Made by a program: the position numbers and the translations under genes. From Capitulum mitella (taxonomy: Eukaryota; Arthropoda; Thecostraca; Pollicipedomorpha; Pollicipedidae), in the NCBI GenBank assembly GCA_030062745.1, contig CP099842.1, positions 7,111,822 through 7,175,821 of the forward strand: a stretch of DNA of 64,000 nt, written 5' to 3'. Below are positions 23,621 to 35,617 of this stretch, one piece after another; within the stretch, counting starts at the first letter, position 1, and each line of letters begins with the position of its first letter. The notes under the pieces are model-generated. The model made no database searches. It was not told the DNA's origin and saw only the letters and a list, made by a program, of their open reading frames with translations.

Positions 23621-24261
23621 TCCGTTTTTTTTTTATCACATTGTAACCTACCACTGCTTTTGTGTCAAAAACATACGTATAACCATAAACAGTCATGCAT
23701 ATATATGCTCTAAAGACTGAGAACAGTTTTGGACAGCTTGATGTCAATGGCCTGTTTATTCAAGGTGACGTGCTGGGCGTTGTTTGTCAGGTAGATAGGC
23801 AGGCAACTGGGAATGAGGTCGTGCTCCAAAATATACAACAATTAACATCAGATCAAAGGATCTACAACTCAAGGCAAGACACAGAAGAAAAGGATACACA
23901 GATATCACTGGTACATCGGTCAACAGTAAGATTTTAACCGAGCTCTTATGAGGGGGAATAATCGTAGTAGTGGTTGCATGGCATTTCAAATGCAAAACTG
24001 ATAAGTACTACTTACGATTTCAGCCGGAAAAACCTGACACATTATTTCCCCCGAAACAGATTGCGTCGTCACTGGTATGCTAACCGCCAGACGCTCGCGT
24101 AGGGATTTTTGACGTTTCTGCATTAAACAGTTTGTTTACGTGAGATCTCGACGCTGATTGGTCATCGGTCGGACTCAAGGTCCAATCAAGAGGAATAAAA
24201 AAGGCTGGGGAAATAACTAATGCGATATAAATTATCTTTAAAATAAAAAAGTTAGTCGTTG

Positions 24262-24335
<74 letters not shown>
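24262..24335. repeat. (AAT)n microsatellite, about 24 units
   Basis: An uninterrupted trinucleotide run. It generates the poly-Asn, poly-Tyr and poly-Leu pseudo-peptides on the two strands. Confidence 0.98.
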
Positions 24336-24337
<2 letters not shown>

Positions 24338-24530
24338 TAGTAGTAATAATAGTAGCAAACAAGAATAACAATAAAAAAGTAAAAATATTACAAAGATGGA
24401 AAAGTGAAGCTGCATTTTTAAAAATACAAAATAAAAATAAAAAGCAACGAAATAAAATATCTGAAAAGAAATCACAGAACAAAACTGGAAAATATTAGGA
24501 AGTGAAATAAAACGATAAATAAAAATTTAT

Positions 24531-24610
24531 CCTAACCTAACATGGTAACCTAACCTAACCTAACCTAACCTAACCTAACCTAGCCTAACCTAACCTGACC
24601 TAACCTAGCC
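24531..24610. repeat. interstitial telomere-like (CCTAA)n array
   Basis: About 14 pentamers of CCTAA, mostly exact, with a few TAGCC/TGACC variants toward the right end. CCTAA is the complement of TTAGG, the telomere repeat of most arthropod groups. A shorter, degenerate TTAACCTAA patch occurs at 60362-60392. Confidence 0.85.
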
Positions 24611-25414
24611 CAGCACAACCCAACCTAGCAACCCAATGTAATCTAATGAGTATTAAATGTCAATGTAATAATACTGATATCAGATATCCCAACAATTATC
24701 TAATACAATAATATAACGGCGTAATAATTCAGCAGTTCCTCCAAGTTCAGTTTGTGGCAACAGAATAGAATTTTCATATATATGACGTCATTAATCGCTT
24801 GGAGATGCATGCAGGGTCTATACATCATTGATGTCAATAACCTTAACCTTGGCGGCACTACATTTTCCGCCGCGGAATAATGTTGTTCTCCGCCAGTCGA
24901 CCGCAGCATGGTATGACAGAGTGGTACGTTATAGTTGCAATTTTGTTGTTATTTTTTAGAAAATAAAGTAGTGGAAAGTATGGTTAGAAACAGGATGAAA
25001 CATCTTTTACATTGGTGGCAATTATACAAAAGATTGTTTGCGATTTCGTCGGGCAGAAACTTACCTTTAGCCGGTATTTGCCTGGTGACGAATGTCGATT
25101 GCTATTGACTTGAGGCATGTAGCAAGAGCGCCAGAACTGTATGTCATCTGGGGTAATATTTTGTGTAAATAATACGGGAGCGAGGAAGAGCCAAGGACCC
25201 GATTACGTAACCTTCACCCGAATGAGTTTGCCGACGGATTTAGCACTTTTATTTTGATCGGCATTAACCTTTATTTTTAATTTTTGGTTATCATTTTCCA
25301 TCTACAAAACTTTCTTCCCCTCCTCAAAACTAACAGAAAATATCGGGGGAGGGGATCTGCCTAAGTCACCTGGGGGAAAATCCACAATGGGAGGCCATGG
25401 TCGCTGCCAAAGAG

Positions 25415-25499
25415 TATAAATTGACCCCTAGTAGCAGTAGGTTTACCTACCTGATTGTTGATTTTTTACATTTTTGTGTATATCTATGTGATGTATGTA

Positions 25500-25558
<59 letters not shown>

Positions 25559-25579
25559 TACTGCTGCTAGGGTTCAATT

Positions 25580-25583
<4 letters not shown>
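25415..25583. repeat. 26-bp inverted repeat around an AT microsatellite
   Basis: TATAAATTGACCCCTAGTAG (start of the left copy, 25415-25440) reappears in reverse complement at 25558-25583 with two mismatches. Between them is the long TA run at 25503-25557. A second TA run (25581-25604) follows. This is a small hairpin-type element or a microsatellite-seeded inverted duplication. Confidence 0.75.
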
Positions 25584-25613
<30 letters not shown>

Positions 25614-25684
25614 AAATTTGTTATTGATTACATTGATCTTTATAATTTCATGGTCATGTGGCATCTATAGTATTCGGTGAAATA

Positions 25685-26705
25685 AGATTCGGATTCAGAA
25701 TCAGACAGTTTTAGCCGCATTTGGAATTTCATTCGGAATTGATTCCATTGGCAATTGGTTGCTTGGAAATGGGTTCGGATTCGGAGTCATTTAGTCGTTC
25801 TGGAGTCGGGATCCAGTCCGGCCAAGCGGAATCAAACACAAGTCTGGGGCCAGTTGCTGTCGAATGGTTTGAAGACACTGGCCGAGTCTGGAGAAGTCAC
25901 TCTCTCAGGCTCTGCTCATGCTGAAGTTCGCTGGAGGCGCGCAGCTCGATCGCATACGCAGTACCGATCGTTCCAAACGCCTCGCAGCTGCCGGGCACTG
26001 GGCCCGCGAGACCTCGAACGAGCTATCGCCGGGGGGGTGGGGGGTGGCAGTCCGCCCGTCCCAACCCTCTCGCGTGTTGACGCCAACTCGACCGATTCAG
26101 TTTTGACTCAGTTCAGACCCATATGGTCTGATATATATATATGCATATATATGTGCATATATACACATATATATATACACTAATAAAGACAAATTTGATT
26201 TGAATACTGAAATGCAAATAACACAAAACGTAAAAAATGTAAACAATGTGGCCTGTTTAATTTTAGTAATTTAAGTCAAGTCATTAAGTCATAGTAACTT
26301 ACTTTCTATATGATAACTTAAGAAATTAATATATACATATGCTATAATATGTAGCATACTTTAAGTCATTAAGTCATAATAATTTAAGTCATTTTTCTTT
26401 GCGAACTGTTTAGCTAATCGATTCACGGCTAAATCTTCGGACAGATATGTAATTCGATTCTGTTTCGGATTCACAACCATTATCTAGGCATAGAAACTGG
26501 GGAGAAAATGAATACGAGCATACCAAGCAGAAGCTAAAGCCATGCACCGAAGGTGAGAATGGCTGCCCAAGGAGACAGCCGGCGGGAGGCCAGACCACCA
26601 GGCAGCCATCCAGGTGCGCCACCTCCACCCACCACATATTTCACGATAAAAGCGTCGTGTCCCTGAGTCGATTCAGTGTCGGTTCGATTATGTTCCGAAT
26701 CAGAC
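25685..26705. repeat. GAATCGATTC/ATTCGGATTC-rich patches
   Basis: Clusters at 25685-25850, 26415-26480 and 26660-26705 repeat ATTCGGATTC, GGAATTGATTCC and TCGATTCAGTTTCGG-type words, as in family C. Between them are a TA run at 26130-26180 and a TAAGTCATTAAGTCATA-type short tandem at 26268-26400. No gene was seen. Confidence 0.6.
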
Positions 26706-26908
26706 ACAAGCCTGTTTTTAAGACTTATTTCAAACGCTTAACATCAAACATGTGATTAACACAACGTAGACAATACGCTCAACAGTAAAAAAAAAAAAAC
26801 AACAGACCGACCGACAATATCAATCAAACGCAGGCAAGCTGCTCCTTATTCGACTAACGTCCGCGAACGCCTTCCATTTTGATTCAAATCAAGAAGTATT
26901 GCACTTGT

Positions 26909-27850
26909 CTAGCGCAACGCTTTTTCACATTTCATATCGATTTCAACTTTTGTAAGAAGATTTGAAACAATGAGAACCGAATTTTTACATGTAATCATTT
27001 TAGCAACAGCGACGATATGATTTACCACCAGGGGCTGGGCGACGCCAAGGAATGCGTCCTGTCTATTCAGCGCCCATCCGGGCTGACATGACTCTCTACG
27101 ATTGACCATTGCCGCTATGTTTCGCCAAAAAACCTGCACGATGGGGCAGCTTCAAAACATATGCATAATTGTCTCTCTGGCGTCACAGCATGTTGGGCAG
27201 ATATTGGTGTCCTTTACACCAATGCGGCACAATGCGCAATGCGGTCTTGGTTATCACTGTTCTCGATACTATTGAGAAGTGCTTGATAAGACGTAGATGA
27301 GGTGGTGCGATGGGTGCAAGTATATACGTTAGTCCGTTCAACGTTTCCACCCAGTTCCCTTTCCCATCCTGGTTCCCGCAGAATTTCAGCTCGCGCATAC
27401 TCCGCATTCTTAAGCACAACGAAAGTTTTTTCCTCCGACCTTTCTGACGAAGTATGCAGGTCACCTGTCGAACTATTAGTAGACCAGGAAACTTGCTTTT
27501 GTCCCCTCTTCTCCATTCGAGGGGCAGGGTCGAAATCAAACCATAATAACCAAGATACGTTCCACCCACACCATATAACACTCTAACTTGATCCCATCTG
27601 AAAATGATCCCGTCTAAATCCTCTACAACGCTAAAATACCTCAGCCCCCTCTTGGCCCATCTATCGACACAGTGACTGTGAAAAATTCTTATGTTTGAGC
27701 ATGACAGTGGACAAACGTCCATCTCAGCAACATCGACTACAAAAGCCTTATTGAATGTAGCCACATTTTCAATGACTTTGCGCCGAAATCTGCTTGTTTT
27801 CCGAGCAGTATTGCAGAGAGTGTAGTGGTTTTTTGTCCCACATATTATTC
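26909..27850 (-). pseudogene. non-LTR retrotransposon (LINE) ORF2, 3' end, decayed
   Basis: Reading the minus strand from about 27764, the block GLRYFSVVEDLDGIIFRW then YLGYYGLISTLPLEW matches the pattern found after the reverse transcriptase domain of many LINE ORF2 proteins (I-x-Y/F-x-x-D-L...G..L.....L......YYGLISAIP.EW). After a frameshift comes a CPTCC...ETIMHMF.SCP zinc knuckle at 27150-27205. This is followed by QVFWRNIAAMV and a hydrophobic tail VVNHIVAVAKMITCK, which parallels the LNHILLIAK-type C-terminus of these proteins. A TGA at 27152-27154 interrupts the knuckle where Trp is usual. With at least two frameshifts and 5' truncation it is inactive. The exact clade cannot be set from this part. 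Confidence 0.8.
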
Positions 27851-28019
27851 GCCCTTAGAGATGTCATGTTTAGGAATGTTGGTGCAGCTATGAACGCATC
27901 GCACCTCAGGGCCTATTTTAAGGAAAAATGACTGCGGGGGCAATTCTGCGAACGAGACGCATTGGCTGAGACCACCCCCCCCCCCCGGGCATTTGTGTTA
28001 ATGAATTCTGTCCACTTCA

Positions 28020-28085
28020 TATATATATATGTATATATTCTTAAGGAAAGGATATATATATATGTATAAATGTTTTCCTAAGGAA

Positions 28086-28131
<46 letters not shown>
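28020..28131. repeat. AT microsatellites around CTTAAGGAAAGG/CCTAAGGAAGG
   Basis: Three TA runs are separated by two related AGGAAAGG/AGGAAGG spacers. An 11-bp inverted pair, ATTCGCCCTTA at 27847-27857 and TAAGGGCGAAT at about 28130-28140, flanks the block. Confidence 0.8.
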
Positions 28132-28134
<3 letters not shown>

Positions 28135-28553
28135 GCGAATTACGATGAACAATTCCACAGCGCTCTGTCATTAACTGATATGTCTCTGGACGAAATCATG
28201 TGTGCAAAATATGGCCTTGGTCCAGCACTCTTAAGCACTTTCACACGAAGACTGTATGTCGTTTGTGCTGGATTTTATTTTATTTCAATGAAATTCGCGC
28301 CGGCTTTTGTGCATTCCGAGCCCATTAAATTCAAAGAACACCATTTCATTTATCGCCAGTAAGAACTCATTCTCCATGGACTTGTGATCCCTGGGAGATT
28401 CGTTCAGGGAGAGATGTGTCTGAAATGCCCCCAAACGTGTTTTGTGCTTCAGTTTTTTAAACCAAGCGCACGATATGCATAAAATGCACATCATAGTACC
28501 CCTTTTGACACACTGGATCGAAAGACACTTCGCATTCTGTCTCAGGTCATAGG

Positions 28554-31500
28554 TCACTGACCCTGTCGGCAGCAGTGTGGCTTAGGTGGGAATGATACTT
28601 CAGTCCTCTTAGTGGTCTCGGGGTTCTGGCGACGATGCTGTTCGACGACTTGCAGCAGGTACTGCTTTTGCCCTTCATCCTTCGTCAGTACCTTGTTGTA
28701 TACTTGGATAAGAGCCGCAGCTCGTTCGGCGAAGTCGCTAACTACTGCGATCCCGCACAGGACTTCCTTAGCGTTCGTGAAGCCAGGTGCTGTCTCCCAA
28801 TCAGCGGGATCGGCGGCAAAGAAGTCCATGTTGATGCCGTAGGCTTTCAGGTTGCCCACCGACTTTGCGGTAATGAAGTCGACGATGATCTTCCTGGGAC
28901 GAGAACCTTCTTTTCTGCGAGATCCATCTGCGCTCGCTGGGAGGACTCTCCGATCCCTGTTCCTGGAGTGCCGCGATCATCCTCGTCTTCATCTCACACG
29001 GCACGCCTTCGTCGAAGAACGACACACCAGCCAGTTCTTCGCTGGGGCACCATAATAGGTGATTGTTATGATAAATCATATGTCGACTATAATGTCATAA
29101 TAGATAATAGGTGATCGGCAAACTCCTTGGAGATCCCCTTCGAAATTTCAGCATTCACATCAGGCTTTGCAGAACGGTCAGGTCGTGCACGGAAGCGCTG
29201 ACCGCCGATGAAGAGTAGAACCATGCACTGACGTACAAAACAACCATGAAAGAGACGAAGCGTTTGAGTGCTCCCAAATCACTGAGAGTCACGGAGAACT
29301 GATGGCAAAGCAAGAAGATCTTGATCCCGCAGATTATGCGCCCCATCCATCTGGCGCGATGGAACCATCTATCTGGCACGTTGGAGAGCACCTGGCTGGG
29401 GAACTTGATTCCCCGTGGAGGCTGTTGACCAAAGGGGATAATCGAGACCTCAAAGAACGACGATAATCATCGCTAGGCTGGATTTCGGCGAGCTTCTCAC
29501 GGCAGAAGGCGACGAAACGATCATTGGAACAGAAAAACGTCTCGGCCACTGCTGGCTCCAGGTCTTCATACACCATAGGTTCAAACTTGTTCCAATCAAT
29601 GAGCCTCCATCTCTTCTCGAAGCTCTTGAACAAGGAGATCGCGGTCCCGAGGACGGACCGAAGCGCGTGGAGAAAGCCGCCTCTGCCACCAGTTCGACGA
29701 TATGATGACGACAAGCAAAGTGAAAAGGCCGTCACTCAAGCCTCTGCTGAAGAAGCGTCTTTGCTCCCACAACTTGTCCAGTATTGCTGGAGGTGGTTGG
29801 GCGCCGAATGACCCTGCAGTCGGTGCGCCCCTAAGCCCCAATAACCAACCAACCAACCAGCTGGAGGTGGTGTCGAAGCTCATGCCGACGACGTTGTCCG
29901 GAACCTCTCAGTCTTCCAGACAAAGCGCGACAACGTTGGCTGGCGTTGCTCCGGCTCTACTTGCAACTTCCAAACACCGAAGAGCTTGGCGGCACTTCTT
30001 GGACCGGTTACAATGACAGAGTCGATCCACCTTTTCCTTTCCATCGTCAGTAACAGTTTGCCGTCCCAGTGGACCACCAGGTTGGGTGGCGCGGAGAAAG
30101 AATGCTAGATTTCGTCCGCAATGGCTTTCCTCTGCGATCTACGTGCGCGCCTGCCCGAGCTTCTGTGATCGCCAGTTCAGAGGAGTCGTGGCCGAGAACC
30201 GAAGCCGTCGCCGATAGGAAGTGAATTGCAGAGCGATCATTGAGCTTGGTCCGATCGAGGGCTGCTGCCTGACCAGGAGTGGCGATGTTCTTGGCTCTCC
30301 TGCAGGACCGCTTCGAAGGCATGGCCATGGGCTGCGGGTCATCCTGATCTGTCAGTTGTGTGTTGTCGGTAGGCGAGTATTCCAGCTGGGCAGTTGCCTC
30401 ATGCTCGGTCTGCTGTTTAATCTAACGGCGGGCCCTTTAAAGCTTCGGCCTACTGTTGTCGTTGAAGAGCTCGCTCCTCCTTCTCAGAAGGGAACTTATC
30501 GAATACCATCATGACGCCTCGGCGACCTGGCTCCCCTTGGGCCTAGAGAATGTGTTTATCCTCTTGGTTTTGATGATCTTAATGGTGCCGACAAGGGCAA
30601 GGTCAAAAAGATTGTTAACCCTATTCCCGGCAGGGAGGGGGGCGGAATCCGCCCCCCCTCGGGTTTTTTGCTTGCCGATTCCAGGCTTTTTAACGCAGCT
30701 TCACGAAACTTGGTGACTTTTCCTAGCTATTCCTTCTACGCGCCGTGACAAAATTTCGAAATTCTATTTCGCTCAGGGGCGGAGCCAGGCAACGTTTTTG
30801 GGAGGCACCTCATGCCATTTTTGGCCATGTTGAGGGTAAAAGGAAAATGCCTGCCAAAAACAGAGTTTTTAAGATAGAACTTAAAACTTTATATGAATGT
30901 ATAGCTAAATAGTTGGGCAATGTGCATATGTAATTTTGTTTATCTGAGGTCAATTTACAAGGTCAGGTTAAGGTCAAAAGTTAAAATTTGTTTTTTCGCA
31001 ATAATTTCTGCGCCGTTTTCTCAAATGCCAAACCCGGAACAAATATGACGTAGAAGGGTGCCCTCTACTTGTGTACCAAGTTTCAGCTCGATATCAGGTC
31101 GGGTCACGGAGCTATGATCTAAAATGTCAGTGCGCGTACCCTATATCGCAAAAGCCAAAAAATGAATTTTTTGGAATAGAGTGAATTCAATCGATTAAAA
31201 ACGTTTACAGATAATCTTGAATGCACACGACATCATTCCAGGTGACCCCAAGGTCACTGGAGGTCATTTAAGGTCAAAGGTCACAAGTTGATCTGAAGAA
31301 CGTGTGACCATGACAGTTCCCCCTTTTTTATGTCCCTGGCACCGCCTATGCTAACATTATACAAACATTGTAATGCGGTTTGTACTTCTTTAGCATAACA
31401 TGACTAGCAGAAGCTAAAAAAGTGTTTTGGCCTCTTTTGTTCATTCAGTTATTAGAAAACTAATCCCCCTATTTTTAAAACCCTGTGAACGCCCATGAAT

Positions 31501-32060
31501 TTTTTTCAAAATTTCAAATTTGCATACCCATGGTAAAAGCCCTATCCATAATCTCTCGATTCATGCCAGTTTCATCGAAATCGGTCTATAAACAACGGAG
31601 TTATAAGAAGTCAAAAGTATCCCCCATTTTGACCTTTTTGCTCCCCTGTATCCACAAATTTCGAAATTTTGAAAATTTCTTTTTATAAAAATGTAGCTCA
31701 CGTCACGGCAAATCGATTGCCGTTTGTTGCGATGAAATCGGATAAGTAGTTCTCGAGATCTCAGGGGGGGGGGCCGAATCCGCCCCCCCTGCCGGGAATC
31801 GGCCATACCGTCTAGCCCTCCGGGAATAGGGTTAAGGTTGTCCCTAAATCCATTCTTCTTGTCAATTTCCGGGGTGAACCTCCAGAATTTGCCTTTGGTA
31901 CTGGTCAAGCTTCCTGTTGAGCTTCTTTATCACGTTCCGCGCCAGTGCAGTGAGAATACCGGCTTTGTTTCACACCTTCATCATTTCGCGGACGATCTGT
32001 GTTTTGACCTACCTCTGGGTAAGCCTATCCACACGGTGGGACTGAAAATATTGCTGCTGC
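28554..32060 (-). pseudogene. frameshifted copy of an uncharacterised multi-copy protein family, split by a MITE
   Basis: Read on the minus strand from 32060 down, blocks in fixed order resemble a large uncharacterised family that I remember from many arthropod, mollusc and cnidarian genomes. They are FTPEIDKKNGFRDN (31836-31890), NLFDLALVGTIKII (about 30614-30570), AALDRTKLNDRSAIHFLSAT with LGHDSSEL (30328-30047), VHWDGKLL (near 30077), MSFDTTSS (near 29883), AEAAFSTRFGPSSGP (29689-29450), IDWNKFEPMVYEDLEPAV (29735-29334), FVSFMVVLYVSAWFYSSSAV (29391-29155), PSEELAGVSFFDEGVP (near 29050) and ERAAALIQVYNKVLTKDEGQ (28859-28554). The blocks sit in different frames with stops between them, so the copy is dead. 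Function is unknown; a transposon-encoded or transposon-borne protein is possible. A 1213-bp MITE interrupts it at 30615. Confidence 0.75.
30619..31831 (-). mobile_element. piggyBac-like MITE family 1, complete copy (1213 bp)
   Basis: It is flanked by TTAA at 30615-30618 and 31832-31835. The ends are CCCTATTCCCGG and its complement, with CCGGGAATCGGCCATAC subterminal sequence. It is collinear, in reverse orientation, with 61133-62364. It encodes no transposase. The interior holds several TGACCTTTGACCTT-type words and a GGGGCGGAGCCAGGCAACG segment. It lies inside the minus-strand pseudogene. Removing it with one TTAA restores a continuous frame across the site (GFRDN-LN-NLFDL), so it inserted after that copy had formed. 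Confidence 0.9.
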
Positions 32061-34199
32061 ACTTCTCCCCGCGAAGGCAGTTCTGAGCACCGGTCAACCA
32101 AAATTCGTTTTTTTTCTCGTGGTGCAGCCATAGTGGCACAGACTTCCGTTATAAAAGGTACTTTCTGCATTGACGCAGGTGGTCCTTAAACATCCTGACG
32201 TCTAAGAACGCGCGGGAAATTGCCAGACCGGCACCGTGGGTTACCGTGGCATGGCAAGGCGTGGTACTTCAAATATATAAGTCACAGTCTGCAAACGATG
32301 GCCAGAATATTGGCGAGATGTTGCGGCAGGTTTGATTCTTCCCTAAATGAGACAGTAGGTTGCCTGTCCGGGATAGTTTCTGTTGATCTAATCTATCCCA
32401 AAATACATTTTCTCACCGAATTTTGGTCATATGTTTTTCAACACTGCGCAGAAGTGTAAAAGCTGTCCAAACACAGGCAGAACAAACTTCTCCATTTCCA
32501 GGTTATCGGCCCCAAAATAAAAAAGTCACCTCAGATTGAAACATTCGCCTTAGGCCCGCCTCAGTGAGATATCATCAACATTTGTCATTATCTGCAGTCT
32601 GGGCCATGCCATGTTCGTTAAGCAGATGAAGCATGCTCATGGGATGCTCAAACCCATGCACTAGGAGCAGCAAGATTGACGGTTTTAATAATGACTGATT
32701 AAGTTTCCGTTTTCCTCGCGTAAAACTCGGGTTTAACCGCCTAGTTCAATGAAGTTCTACCAATCAGGTACTGGGATTTTAGTAGGGTTTTCAGATCAGG
32801 ATGATTGGTGATAACTACAGCACTGCTGGACTGTTACCGCATTCATATAAACCTTATCTCACCATAGCGAAACCGCCCTGCGCACCAGCTCGCCCTTCAG
32901 TTTTCTTACGCTTGAACACATCAAAGATGGTTATCATCATTTTTAACGTGCTTACGATGCAATGAAACGCCTTGGCCGCTCACCAGACAATCGCGGCATC
33001 GGGTGCCGATGTACTAATTACGAAACACGTTCGCCAGCGGTCACTAGGTGTGCCTGCATTACGTATTATAAAGTGATGCTTCTAAGTGTGCTCTCACATT
33101 ACTCAGTGATTCAACACATCCTTCGTTGATAAGATGCTGCTTTGCGAGCGCAGCGCTTTATGGAATACCTTCCTGGGTACGCTAGTACACCTGGCTGTTT
33201 TTTCTTTGCATGGGCAAAGGATCTTGACTGGGGGGGGGCAAAGTGTCCGACTGGGGGGGCATTTGCCCCCCCAGTTGGCATGTTAAAATAGGCCCTGTCG
33301 CACCTCCTTCCTGACCCAACTTATCTTCAGACTTGTAATAAACTCATCTAGATCCTTCATGTTTTGACTTCCCTTGCGCAACTCTGACATAAAGTGTTTC
33401 TTCTAAACGCAGATCTGTTACCGTCAGAATCTGTCTCAAGTTTCGAGCCCTCCCTCTCCAACTACGCATTAGTGCGTGATATCAGTTTGTCACTGGATTC
33501 CTTTTTCCGTAATTTGATGCCCCCCCTTCGCGACATCTGTCAATTTTTCAGATGTAACCGGTCAGTTCTTATTTTTTTATGTTGACCTTGTTTCTCGGCA
33601 CGGACCAGGTGGCAATTTCATTTCGTTGACTGTCAAACTCTGCGCCGCCAGGTGGCCCCGGCTGGCACTCGACTCCTGGCCGCCGCCATGTTTTGTTTTC
33701 CGTTGATGAGTCGGTTTATGCAGGATCGATAGGTGACTGGCGACCTCTCGAAGCACCGCCCGGGAGGGGGACCCCGTGCGGCGTTGTCCATCCCTGCACA
33801 GAAGCGGCTTTTACGCTGTGGTAGATTCATGCATATGTGTAGCAGCGCACCGGCCAGGCACATCGGCAGTCCTACCATCTTGGCGGCGGCCCTACCACCT
33901 TTGGATAGTTTTAGCATTGACTCTGCGGTGTTGCGTAAAAGATATTGTCCAACAATGGTTCTGGCCCTATCAGCTTTGAAACGCTCCTTCAACTATGGAC
34001 CCATGAAATTGTATGCTTAGAACGTATGCTCGATTTTAGCTTTAGATTTGAGCCCTTAGCCGAATTATGTCTCTGCAGAGCCGTTCAGGGGATTATAGTC
34101 GCGCGGAATAAATTAACAGCGTAAGTAATTTCGACCAATTCCCACAACTCCTGTCCTTTTCCTACGCCGTGAAATAAAGTATTTCCACAGGCGTTCGCA
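32061..34199. other. no recognisable gene; G/C-run palindrome at 33250-33275
   Basis: Short frames on both strands (for example 33394-33585 and 33633-33992) show no family features. A perfect 12-bp stem with a 2-base loop, ACTGGGGGGGCA and its complement, lies at 33250-33275 beside another G run at 33231-33239. Confidence 0.5.
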
Positions 34200-34880
34200 G
34201 AATGTAAAATATCGCACGCACTAAACATCGCACACGACATACCGCACGTCGTTTAACTCCGAGCATTCGATTTCGCCCGCTGATTTCGCCGACCGACAGT
34301 TCGCGAGTCCGACCGTCAAACCGTTCCGGTGCCGTCCGGGGTTTTCCGTCCGGCGGAAATCCAGGCGACATTTATATGCATGACGTTCTCGCCCTGCCTG
34401 GCGAGGAGCCGCCGGCTGCTGCGGCCCGCGGCGAAATTGCCGCCGCCGCCGGCAACCTGCTGACCCGCGCCTCGCTCGTCGACGCAGGATCTCACGCCGG
34501 TGATCGCTGACGGCGCGCACCTGTGGCCGCGGGGCTCACACAGCAGGCAGTTGACACACGGCCGGCCCACATCCAGAGCGGCCGGCCGGGGCTCGCGCCA
34601 GCGTACACGACTCTGTGTGACGAGAGCGCGATATGAGCCGGCCGTGTCCACACGGTGACCAGCGAGGCGGCACGCTCTCTGCCCCGGCCCGGCGCGACCC
34701 GCCCCGCCGCCAGCCGCCCACCGCGCGGCCGGCGGCCAGACCGACCTGTGCGGCCAACTGCAGCCGAGACGGGCCGGCGGATTCGCCGGCTGAGGCTTTT
34801 TGCGAGAGCACTCGGAGGGCTATCGACCGGCGCTCTTCAGCGGCCAAAATTAGCAGGTTAACACGTCAGACGAAGGTCGA
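34200..34880. promoter_or_regulatory. CpG-dense segment upstream of the channel gene
   Basis: CpG and GGCCGG words are far denser here than in the flanks (for example 34400-34470 and 34560-34800). Open frames on both strands are long only because stop codons are rare in such sequence. It could be the 5' untranslated or promoter region of the channel gene whose first recognised exon lies 2.5 kb downstream. That is inference from position and composition alone. No TATA box or initiator was identified. Confidence 0.3.
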
Positions 34881-35617
34881 CGTGGATGACACGGTCTGCG
34901 CGGCTCCTTGTTGACGCAGGGCTGACTGCTCCTCGTCGGTGCCTTGTGTTTATCATGTACCACTGCAGTGCGAAACTTTGGAATCGTTGACAGGCAAGCT
35001 TTCGTTGCAATATTTTGGGAGACGGAATGATCCAGGCAGACTGCTGACGGACGACGCATTTAATATATTAATTTTATTTGCCTCGGAAAAGTTTCTTTTT
35101 TTGGAATGTTCTTTTTATTTAAATGTTGTTCTTTAATGAAAATGTAAATAAACAGCAAATAAAGTCTGAAAAAGTCCGTAACACCTGAAACTACACAGGG
35201 TCTTTAAAGTAGGTATTTCTGGAAAAAAATCCGAAACGGCTTGTTGTAGAGTATTACTTTCAACATAGGTTAAATGGTCATGCTGGAAATAGATACTATA
35301 TACTTTAAGGTAGTCATTTTTAGAATAAAATCCGAAACGGCCTTTCGTGGACCATCACTTTTTACGTAGGTTAACATATCAGGTTAGGAAATGTCACAGA
35401 TAAGGCACCACTCAAAGCTGTAAGTTTGCGAGAGTGATCTCAACAGTGACCCACATCCCTCGGATCAGAGGCAGAGACGGGCTTCCGGCTGATTTCGCTC
35501 TAAATGTGCGCCGCTGACAGGTGAAGCGCTGGCGGAAACGCTCCTAGTTTCGGCCGCCACGGCCGGTCGACTAACACGAAATCCTATATTGGCCGTGTTC
35601 CAGACAGACGTGGGAAG
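34881..35617. other. AT-rich spacer with a two-copy ~100-bp tandem
   Basis: ATCCGAAACGGC recurs at about 35229 and 35330 within a two-unit repeat (GTAGG.ATTT..GGAA..AAATCCGAAACGGCYT..TG). AATAAA words occur at about 35147 and 35159. No gene recognised. Confidence 0.5.

Noticed and set aside
24080..24498. Poly-Tyr, poly-Leu and poly-Asn frames
   Set aside because: These are translations of the (AAT)n microsatellite.
27183..27764. 193-codon minus frame as an intact gene
   Set aside because: It matches LINE ORF2 only in part and loses the frame before the zinc knuckle, so it is a pseudogene segment.
33633..34020. Overlapping frames of 95-119 codons near 33.8 kb
   Set aside because: Both strands and several frames are open together in GC-rich sequence, with no recognised family and no splice context.
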